Source: Gaiellales bacterium (GTDB lineage: Bacteria; Actinomycetota; Thermoleophilia; Gaiellales; JAICJC01). Taken from it: a stretch of 64,000 bases of DNA. The DNA is taken from NCBI GenBank assembly GCA_036273515.1, contig DASUHM010000075.1, positions 62,001 through 126,000 of the forward strand. The letters run 5' to 3'. Under the pieces are notes generated by a model. It was not told the origin of the DNA. It did no database searches and was given only the letters and a program-made list of their open reading frames with translations. The position numbers and the translations under genes are program-made. Below, in pieces: positions 58,335 through 64,000 of this stretch. The stretch's first letter is position 1, and every line of letters begins with the position of its first letter.

Positions 58335-58931
58335 CTAGGAGATCGCGCGCACGAGCGCGGCCCGGTCGGCCGGCGGGCCGTGCGTCGGCAGGACGATCTC
58401 GACGGGCAGGTCGAGCAGCGGTCGCAACGTCGCCAGCACCTCGCCGAGCGTCACGTCGCGCAGCCAGGTGACGGGGATCTCGAGACCCTCGCCGCGGTCG
58501 ACCAGGGTGTCGCCCAGGACGAGCGCCCGGCGGCTCTCGATCCAGAGCACGAGGTCGTTCGGCTCCAGGCCGAGGAACGCCCGCACGTCGCCCGTCGGCC
58601 GGTCGCCGGCGGCGTACACCGTCCCCGGTGGCGGGTCGGCGTCGCCCTCGTCCGGGGGCGGGACGAAGATCGGGGCGCCCAGCCGCTCGGAGACCAGGCG
58701 GGCGTCGCGCTCGTGCCACGGGCAGGTGAGGACGATCGCCGTCTCCCGGCCTGCGGCGAGCTCGTCGACCTCCACCGGCACGGCCAGCGGGTCGATCAGG
58801 AGCAGGCGGTCGCCGGTGTCGATCGCGAAGCAGGCCACGTCGGGCCCCCAGCCGTCCGGGCCGCCGTCGTCCTGCGACCAGCTCGGATGGCGCGCCTCCC
58901 AGCGCCAGATCCCCTCCCGTACCTCCTCCAT
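58335..58931 (-). CDS. Degenerate metallo-beta-lactamase-fold protein
   Basis: 198 residues from ATG at 58931. VACFAIDTGDRLLLIDPLAVP is the first strand pair of an MBL fold. The usual HxHxDH motif reads CPWHERDA, keeping one His and the Asp but losing the first His. ALVLGDTLVDRG retains the bridging Asp region and LPTHGPP the last His. It may bind one metal or none. It lies 4 bases after the cupin-TPR gene and its stop abuts the start of the LanC-like gene. Confidence 0.75.
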   Translation of the reverse strand: MEEVREGIWRWEARHPSWSQDDGGPDGWGPDVACFAIDTGDRLLLIDPLAVPVEVDELAAGRETAIVLTCPWHERDARLVSERLGAPIFVPPPDEGDADPPPGTVYAAGDRPTGDVRAFLGLEPNDLVLWIESRRALVLGDTLVDRGEGLEIPVTWLRDVTLGEVLATLRPLLDLPVEIVLPTHGPPADRAALVRAIS

Positions 58932-58935
58932 GTGG

Positions 58936-59574
58936 CTACCCGAGCAGCTCCTTGATGGCGGGGTCGTCGCGGATCGCCGCGACGTCGGCGTCCTCGACGG
59001 CGAGCCGGCGCAGCTGGGCGGAGCGCTCGATCGCCGAGCGCAGGTGCCTGACGGCGTCCTCGCGACGGCCGGCCAGGCTCTCGCAGCATGCGAGGTTGTA
59101 GAGCAGGCCGGGATACTCGGGGTTGGCCTCGACCACGGCGCGGGCGGCGTCGGCGGCCTCGGCGTACTTCCCCTCCTGGTAGAGCGGCGCGATCGGCGCC
59201 CATAGCTCCCAGCCGTCCGGCTCGTACGCCTGTCCCGGCGTCCCTCCGAGGGCGAGGATCGTCGTGCCCGCCTCCTCGGCGAACGCGGTCCGCTTCACGC
59301 CCGGCGGCACGAACACGAACGTCCCGGTGGGGGCGTCAACCGTCTCGCCGTCGAACTCGAAGCGGGCCCGGCCGGTGTGGACGAGGTAGAGCTCTTCGTT
59401 CTCGCCATCCTCGTCGTGCTCGTTGAGGATGCGGTCGCCGGCGTCGTGACCGGTCCACGTGTTGACGCCGAAGGACGTGATGTGGAAGTGGTGCCGGACC
59501 GGTCGCCAGGGCTGGCGGCCGTCGGTGATCTCGGCGATCTGGTCGATGTGCGCCAGGGTGTATCCGGTGCTCAT
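58936..59574 (-). CDS. Cupin-TPR fusion protein
   Basis: 212 residues from ATG at 59574 with GGGAGG at 6 bases. The N-terminal cupin (about 25-115) shows NEELYLVHTGRARFEFDGE and VFVPPGVKRTAFA, with a poor metal-ligand set (HHFHITSFG before it). The C-terminal part (about 125-200) has TPR-like repeats: WAPIAPLYQEGKYAEAADAARAVVEANPEYPGLLYNLACCESLAGR. It is the first gene of a tight operon with the MBL-fold and LanC-like genes. The combination suggests a sensor or scaffold role (inference). Confidence 0.8.
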   Translation of the reverse strand: MSTGYTLAHIDQIAEITDGRQPWRPVRHHFHITSFGVNTWTGHDAGDRILNEHDEDGENEELYLVHTGRARFEFDGETVDAPTGTFVFVPPGVKRTAFAEEAGTTILALGGTPGQAYEPDGWELWAPIAPLYQEGKYAEAADAARAVVEANPEYPGLLYNLACCESLAGRREDAVRHLRSAIERSAQLRRLAVEDADVAAIRDDPAIKELLG

Positions 59575-59664
59575 TGGGGCCTCCCGCAGGTGGAGTTCGG
59601 GGCCGGAGGAGCGGGTTGACGGTAGCGACCCGGCGGCGGCGGTGCGCCGGTCGGCCGGGCCTCG

Positions 59665-60288
59665 CTAGCCCGCGCCGTCGAGCCTGGCCACCGCGCGGAA
59701 CTCGGCGGCGTCGTTCGTACGCGGAAACGGCTCGTCGGGCACCGGTACGCCGAGCATCGCACAGAGCGGCTCCCAGCCGTCGGCGGGCCGCCATTCGACC
59801 AGACGATCGGGCCTGATGGCCGCCCGCACCTCGGCGTTGTGGCGCTCGTACGCGGCCTGCACCGCGGCCGGGTCGGGCCACTCCGGGCAGAACCGGCGGG
59901 CGATCGTGCGCCCCATCACCCGGATGCGGGCGATCTCGGGGTCCGCGGAGGGGGTTGTGAGCGCGAGGGCGACCGTCTTCTCGACGCTGCCCCACCACTG
60001 CTCGGCGCTCGTGCGTTGCGAGAGCAGGACGGGCGCCTCCGGATTCGCGGCGGCGAGCTCGCGCCAGAACGCGCTCGCCGGCCAGTCGACGGCGGCGACA
60101 TAGCCGCCGAGCAACGTGCCCCAGTCGGGCGCCCGCCCTTCGGCCGCGGCCTTCCAGACGTCGGCCGCGCCGGGCCGCTCCGACACCTCGAGCATGTGGT
60201 AGCAACGCCCGCCGGTCAGGCGTTCGAGGGCGAGCTTGAGCGAGTTCGTCCCGGTCCGCGGGAGGCCGGCGCCGACGATCCGTAGCAC
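59665..60288 (-). CDS. Sulfotransferase-family protein
   Basis: 207 residues from GTG at 60288; TAGGAT ends 6 bases before it. GAGLPRTGTNSLKLALERL is the PAPS 5'-phosphosulfate loop. LLSQRTSAEQWWGSVEKTV holds the 3'-phosphate-binding Arg/Ser pattern, and FPRTNDAAEFRAV is a typical C-terminal piece of the bacterial/eukaryotic NAD-like 'Sulfotransfer_4' group. It should transfer sulfate from PAPS to an alcohol or amine. It follows the hydrolase gene on the same strand by 9 bases, so co-transcription is also possible. Confidence 0.82.
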   Translation of the reverse strand: MLRIVGAGLPRTGTNSLKLALERLTGGRCYHMLEVSERPGAADVWKAAAEGRAPDWGTLLGGYVAAVDWPASAFWRELAAANPEAPVLLSQRTSAEQWWGSVEKTVALALTTPSADPEIARIRVMGRTIARRFCPEWPDPAAVQAAYERHNAEVRAAIRPDRLVEWRPADGWEPLCAMLGVPVPDEPFPRTNDAAEFRAVARLDGAG

Positions 60289-60297
60289 GCGCCGATC

Positions 60298-61188
60298 CTA
60301 CGCGGTCGGCCAGGCGTGGCGTGCGAGCCACTCGTGCACGTCGCCGATCCGCAGCGCGGCGACGCCGAGGTGGCCGTCGCCGTCGCGGAGGTCCGCCTCG
60401 GCGCCGGGGATGCGCGCCGCCAGCCAGCGCCCGTGCTCGACCGGGACGAAGCGGTCGTCCTCGCCGTGCCACACCTTGACCGGGACGGCGATGGCGGCCG
60501 GGTCGATGCCCCAGGGGCTGTCGAAGGCGAGGCTGTCGTCGATCCAGCCGTCGGCGGTGGGCTCGATCCCGACCCGGATCGACCGGTGGAGCCAGGCGCC
60601 GAAGGGCCCATGGAGCAGCTCGCCGTCGCCCGGAGAGATCCCCTCGGACCACGCCTCGGCGAGGTCGGCGGCCGTCATGGCCAGCATCTCGTCGCGGTCG
60701 CTGCGCGCGCGGCGTTCCCACAGCTCCCGGTCGGCCCGGAGGAGCTCGATGTCCTTCCGGTTCGCACCCTCCATCGTCTCGAGGAAGTCGAACCCGGCTG
60801 CGTCGGGCGGTGCCATCGCGCCGATCGACGCCGCCGCAACGACGAGGTGGGGCAGAAGCGCGGCGCACGCGAGCGCATGCGGGCCGCCACCGGAGAAGCC
60901 CCAGACGACACACCGCTCGAACCCGAGCGCCCGGCCGATCGCGTGCACGTCGTCGGCGCAGTCGGCCACGCTGCGCCCGTCCAGCCGCGTCGACCCCCCG
61001 TAGCCGGGCCGGTCGTAGGTGAGGAGGGTGAGGCCGCGCCCGGCGGCGTCCTCGATCCACGGCTCGTAGAGCACGCCGGCGTTCGGTGTGCCGACGTGCG
61101 CGACCACGACGCGCTCGCCGTCTCCCGCAACCTCGACCCGGAGCGTGCGCCCGTCGGGCGTCTCGACGTATCGCGTCTCGGCCGTCAT
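60298..61188 (-). CDS. Alpha/beta hydrolase
   Basis: 296 residues from ATG at 61188. VVVAHVGTPNAGVLYEPWIEDA is the first strand and oxyanion region, VVWGFSGGGPHALACA holds the nucleophile Ser, VWHGEDDRFVPVEHGRWLA the Asp and DGDGHLGVAALRIGDVHEWL the His. The aligned pattern fits haloalkane-dehalogenase-like or proline-iminopeptidase-like hydrolases; the substrate is unknown. It is divergent from the MFS gene at 61272, with an inverted repeat in the gap. Confidence 0.88.
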   Translation of the reverse strand: MTAETRYVETPDGRTLRVEVAGDGERVVVAHVGTPNAGVLYEPWIEDAAGRGLTLLTYDRPGYGGSTRLDGRSVADCADDVHAIGRALGFERCVVWGFSGGGPHALACAALLPHLVVAAASIGAMAPPDAAGFDFLETMEGANRKDIELLRADRELWERRARSDRDEMLAMTAADLAEAWSEGISPGDGELLHGPFGAWLHRSIRVGIEPTADGWIDDSLAFDSPWGIDPAAIAVPVKVWHGEDDRFVPVEHGRWLAARIPGAEADLRDGDGHLGVAALRIGDVHEWLARHAWPTA

Positions 61189-61204
61189 GTGCGAGACGCT
61201 ACAC

Positions 61205-61240
61205 GCTTCACCGGGGATGGTCGTCCTCATCGGGTGAAGC
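61205..61240. promoter_or_regulatory. Inverted repeat in divergent gap
   Basis: GCTTCACC (61205-61212) and GGTGAAGC (61233-61240) are perfect 8-bp reverse complements, 20 bases apart. The site lies between the hydrolase and MFS starts. It may be an operator for an unlinked regulator or bind two dimers. Confidence 0.4.
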
Positions 61241-61271
61241 CGTTACGCCGTCCCTGGGCCACACTCGAGTC

Positions 61272-62693
61272 GTGGCCTCGACATCGACGGCAGCCACGAC
61301 GCAGATGCCCGCCGCCCGCTCGCGCGACGCCCGCCGGCTGGTGCTCCCGCTCGCGCTGGCGCAGTTCATCTGCAGCTTCGCCGGCTCGAACATGAACGTG
61401 ATGATCAGCGACATCAGCCACGACCTGAACACGACGGTGCAGGGCGTGCAGATCACGATCACGCTGTTCCTGCTGATCATGGCGGTGATGATGATCCCGT
61501 GCAGCAAGCTCACCGACCGGTGGGGGCGCAAGCGCTGCTTCCTGCTCGGCCTCGCCCTCTACGGCGTCGGAGCGCTGCTGAGCGCGGTCGCGCCGGGACT
61601 GCCGCTGCTCATCCTGGGCAACTCCGTGTTGGAGGGTGTCGGCACTGCGCTCCTGATCCCGCCGGTCTACATCCTCGCCACGATCTGGTTCCGTGACCTC
61701 ACGTCGCGCGCGTGGGCGTTCGGGGCGATCAGCGGCATGGGCGGCGTCGGCTCGGCGGCCGGCCCGCTGATCGGCGGCGTGATCACCACCGGGATCAGCT
61801 GGCGGGCTGCGTTCATCTTCCAGGCCGCGATCATCGTGCTGATCATCCTGCTCAGCCGCGGGATGACCGACCCGCTCCCCGCCGAGCCCGACCAGCCGTT
61901 CGACCTGATCGGCGCGGTGCTCTCGGCGGTGGGCATGTTCTGCGTCGTGCTCGGCGTCCTCTACGCGGGCACGCACAACCTCCTGATGCTCGTGCTGCTG
62001 GCGGTCGGCGTGGGCTTCCTCGCCGGCTTCTTCCTGTTCATACGGGCGCGGGAGCGGGCCGGGAAGGTCGCGCTCCTCTCCACCGACCTCTTCCGCAACC
62101 GGACGTGCAACCTGGCGCTCGTCACCCAGAACGTGCAGTGGCTCATGCTGATGGGGACGTCGTTCGTCGTGTCGGTGTTCCTGCAGGAGGTGAAGGGCTA
62201 CAGCGCGATCCGCACCGGCGTCGTCTTCACCTCCGCCACGATCGGCGTCCTGCTCTCGTCATTTGGCGCGCAGCGGTTCGCCAGGCGGCGCACGCAGCGG
62301 ACGCTCATCGTGGCCGGCTTCGTGCTCGTCATCGCCGGGATCGGCCTCCTGCTCGTCCTGGCGCCGATCACGAAGAACATCCTGTCGTTCGTGCCCAGCC
62401 TCTTCCTGGTCGGATTCGGCACGGGCCTGATGCTGACGCCGTCGGTGAACGTCGTCCAGTCGAGCTTCGGCGAGGACCAGCAGGGCGAGATCTCCGGGCT
62501 CTCCCGCAGCGTCTCGAACCTCGGATCGTCGTTCGGCACCGCCATCGCCGGCACGATCCTGATCTCCGTGGTCGCCACCGGGAACCGCTCCTACGCCATC
62601 GCGCTGGCGTCGCTCGCGGTCATCGGCCTGATCGGCCTCGCCGCCGCGCTCAAGCTGCCCCAGGACGCAGGCAAAGCCGCGCCGACGGCGTAG
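61272..62693 (+). CDS. MFS transporter (14-helix, DHA2-like)
   Basis: 473 residues from GTG at 61272; CACACT ends 6 bases before it. ATG at 61303 is a later option. About 14 membrane helices are seen, with NMNVMISDISHDLNTTVQGVQ in TM1, KLTDRWGRKRCFLLG as motif A and GPLIGGVITTGISWRAAFIFQ as the TM5 region. TM1 lacks the D-x-T-I-V-x-x-A-L-P of drug pumps, so the substrate may differ. A strong hairpin terminator follows 16 bases after the stop. Confidence 0.88.
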   Translation: MASTSTAATTQMPAARSRDARRLVLPLALAQFICSFAGSNMNVMISDISHDLNTTVQGVQITITLFLLIMAVMMIPCSKLTDRWGRKRCFLLGLALYGVGALLSAVAPGLPLLILGNSVLEGVGTALLIPPVYILATIWFRDLTSRAWAFGAISGMGGVGSAAGPLIGGVITTGISWRAAFIFQAAIIVLIILLSRGMTDPLPAEPDQPFDLIGAVLSAVGMFCVVLGVLYAGTHNLLMLVLLAVGVGFLAGFFLFIRARERAGKVALLSTDLFRNRTCNLALVTQNVQWLMLMGTSFVVSVFLQEVKGYSAIRTGVVFTSATIGVLLSSFGAQRFARRRTQRTLIVAGFVLVIAGIGLLLVLAPITKNILSFVPSLFLVGFGTGLMLTPSVNVVQSSFGEDQQGEISGLSRSVSNLGSSFGTAIAGTILISVVATGNRSYAIALASLAVIGLIGLAAALKLPQDAGKAAPTA

Positions 62694-62708
62694 GCGACCG
62701 GCGAGTCC

Positions 62709-62748
62709 CGGGTCCGCCCCGGCTGAGGAGTGTGCCGGGGCGGACCCG
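62709..62748. terminator. Perfect 15-bp hairpin, bidirectional terminator
   Basis: CGGGTCCGCCCCGGC (62709-62723) and GCCGGGGCGGACCCG (62734-62748) pair perfectly around a 10-base loop. It lies between convergent stops (62693 and 62761), so it can serve both genes. There is no T-run on either side. Confidence 0.65.
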
Positions 62749-62760
62749 CGTCCGACGGAT

Positions 62761-62991
62761 CTAGACGGCGCCGCCCGTATCGCCGCCCGAATCGCCGCCC
62801 GAGTCGCCGCTGCGGCCGCGGTGGAGGCCGCAGCTGGGATGGCCGGCGGGGTTCACGTGCACGCCGTTGTGGGCGCAGCGCTGCTTCGCAGGGCCGGAAT
62901 CGCCGCCGTGATGCGGCGACGCGTACGCGGCCGGAGCGGCGGCCATCGCCGCGCCGAGGCTGAGCAGCAGAACGAGACGTCTTGCGGACAT
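62761..62991 (-). CDS. Small secreted His/Gly/Asp-rich protein
   Basis: 76 residues from ATG at 62991, with AAAGGA 9 bases upstream. The signal peptide is RRLVLLLSLGAAMAAAPAAYA. The mature 50 residues have HHGGDSG, CAHNGVHVNPAGHPSCGLHRG and a repeated SGGDSGGDTGG tail. The two cysteines could form a disulfide, and the His-rich core may bind metal. Function unknown. The 135 bases upstream to 63126 hold no other gene. Confidence 0.65.
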   Translation of the reverse strand: MSARRLVLLLSLGAAMAAAPAAYASPHHGGDSGPAKQRCAHNGVHVNPAGHPSCGLHRGRSGDSGGDSGGDTGGAV

Positions 62992-63126
62992 GTGGGCCTG
63001 TCCTTTCGAGGGTGAGCTTGCGGTGCTATTGACCCGCCACCCGTCTCGAACCTGCGCCGCGTCCGCCAAGTTCCCCCGGGCGGGGGAGCCAACGTCGCTC
63101 AAAGACGCCACGGGTACCTTCGGGCG

Positions 63127-64000
63127 ATGCGCACGTCCGGGCCGGCCGGACAGCGGGCACCCCTCGACCGACGCCGGGCGCGCAGACGCCGGCGCCGGAT
63201 CCGCCGCGTGGCGTTCGTGGTCGTCGTCGTCCTGCTCTCGCCGGCGGTCTACTCGTACGCCACGACGATGATGCAGCCGTCGAGCCTGCCGCTGTGGCCG
63301 CGCAGCGTCGAATGGCTGCGGGCGCACCACGGCAACTGGCTCGTCGACGAGGTCGAGCACTACTACTACACGTGGCAGGCGCCGGCTCCGGGCGGGCCGC
63401 AGCTCAAGACGCTTCCGACCGTCGGCATCGACACGCCGCCGCCGGGCAGCACGCCGGCGCGCCACCGGGCGGCGTACGTGCCGCCGCCGATCGTGCCGCT
63501 GTTCGCCGACCCGCTTCCCGGCGAGGGCATCTGGCGGGGCACCGGGCCGGTCGTCCGCGGCCGTCCGCCCGTGCTCGTGACCACGTTCCGGTCGGAGGTC
63601 GCCTATCCCCGGATCGTCGCCTACGTCGCCTGGTTCGACCACACCCGCACGGCGCTTGCCTGGTACCCGGGCCGCTACGAGCCGCCGAACGCGCCGGTGC
63701 GCGGACCGATGTCGATCCCGTTCGGCGAGCGCTGGCGCCTGTACGCGACCTTCAACGGCGGCTTCATCTACACCGACGGCAACAACGGATCGTCGATCGG
63801 CGGCCGCCAGTACGAGCCGCTGAAGGACGGCCTGGCGACGCTGATCGCCTACCGCGACGGCCGGGTCGACGTGCGCACCTGGCACGGCGGCCCGGTGGCC
63901 GGGCCGAACATCGCGTTCGCCCGCCAGAGCCTGCCGCTCATCGTCGACCACGGCCGCCTCAGCCCCGCGCTGAACGACAGCTCGCAGTGGGGGTTCACCC
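63127..64000 (+). CDS. Phosphodiester glycosidase-like protein (NAGPA/DUF2233), 3' truncated
   Basis: Open from ATG at 63127 through the window end (291 residues seen, no stop). TACCTT ends 6 bases before the ATG. A very basic N-terminus ([12 protein letters not shown]) precedes a membrane helix (VAFVVVVVLLSPAVYSYA), so the rest is outside the membrane. ATFNGGFIYTDG and GLATLIAYRDGRVDVRTWHGG match the phosphodiester glycosidase family related to the mannose-6-phosphate uncovering enzyme. The catalytic C-terminal part is only partly seen. Its role may be trimming of cell-wall glycopolymers (inference). Confidence 0.75.
   Translation, partial: MRTSGPAGQRAPLDRRRARRRRRRIRRVAFVVVVVLLSPAVYSYATTMMQPSSLPLWPRSVEWLRAHHGNWLVDEVEHYYYTWQAPAPGGPQLKTLPTVGIDTPPPGSTPARHRAAYVPPPIVPLFADPLPGEGIWRGTGPVVRGRPPVLVTTFRSEVAYPRIVAYVAWFDHTRTALAWYPGRYEPPNAPVRGPMSIPFGERWRLYATFNGGFIYTDGNNGSSIGGRQYEPLKDGLATLIAYRDGRVDVRTWHGGPVAGPNIAFARQSLPLIVDHGRLSPALNDSSQWGFT

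Noticed and set aside
57132-59574. A lanthipeptide biosynthesis cluster
   Set aside because: Only a LanC-like protein is present; there is no dehydratase, precursor peptide, protease or dedicated transporter.
1-64000. CRISPR arrays, prophage, insertion sequences, tRNA or rRNA genes
   Set aside because: No regularly spaced direct repeats, phage genes, transposase motifs or tRNA/rRNA-like sequence were recognised. This was by eye, so tRNAscan or Infernal could overturn it.

Overview
The window is very GC-rich bacterial chromosome. It has no tRNA, rRNA, CRISPR array, phage gene or intact transposase that I can recognise. The gene content suggests a soil-type high-GC actinobacterium: an MprA/MprB-like two-component pair, several sigma-B/F partner-switching proteins, a LytR-CpsA-Psr protein, an actinobacterial-style Erm methylase, a three-domain LigD, MMPL-type efflux, and many GTG/TTG starts. 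A deep lineage such as Thermoleophilia is my best guess. That is inference from gene style, not from a marker gene.

Layout. 1-8.7 kb: TudS-like protein, secreted sulfatase, aldo/keto reductase, small secreted protein, MaoC hydratase, dienelactone hydrolase, a MarR/MFS efflux pair and a secreted amidase. 8.8-13.2 kb: envelope-stress-type two-component pair, a structured non-coding stretch, an orphan membrane histidine kinase and a small unknown protein. 13.2-17.2 kb: CtpE-like P-type ATPase, YceI plus FMN reductase, a small membrane protein. 17.3-23.2 kb: a partner-switching stress island with two sigma factors, two STAS proteins, an RsbW-type kinase, a PAS-GAF-phosphatase and a degenerate RsbW-like protein. 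23.4-35 kb: C45 peptidase, two broken small genes, a lipoprotein, a double cupin, an esterase, a MarR regulator, LigD, a very large adenylate cyclase/AAA/solute-binding fusion behind a LexA-type box, and an EamA exporter. 35-45 kb: PadR, PHP, proline-racemase-family, GNAT and hydrolase genes, a LytR-CpsA-Psr protein, a lone cyclic-nucleotide-binding protein, an efeB relic with an intact-looking iron box, a methyltransferase, a diaminopropionate-lyase-like enzyme. 44.3-49.4 kb: a resistance block (leader peptide, MFS pump, Erm methylase, then an MMPL transporter) and an MFS relic. 49.4-64 kb: GST, VOC and beta-propeller proteins, GNAT with Crp, a MarR regulator with perfect palindromic operators, small secreted or membrane proteins, NUDIX, a compact LanC-like/MBL/cupin-TPR operon, sulfotransferase, hydrolase, an MFS pump, and a phosphodiester-glycosidase-like gene running off the right end.

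Three signals cut across the window. First, at least fourteen genes have a TANNNT-like hexamer ending only 6-8 bases before the start codon and no Shine-Dalgarno sequence, which points to widespread leaderless transcription. Second, intergenic gaps carry a family of 13-bp palindromes (GGGG-N5-CCCC) whose central bases vary in a compensating way; some copies supply or touch the stop codons of neighbouring genes. Third, a CTTAG direct repeat with 11-bp spacing sits before the response regulator, after the sensor kinase and before a secreted protein, outlining a small regulon that may include a non-coding RNA.

Signalling by cyclic nucleotides is another possible theme: a cyclase fusion, a lone cyclic-nucleotide-binding domain and a full Crp-type regulator all lie within 24 kb. 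Starts given below are choices made by eye from ribosome binding sites, -10 boxes and family length.
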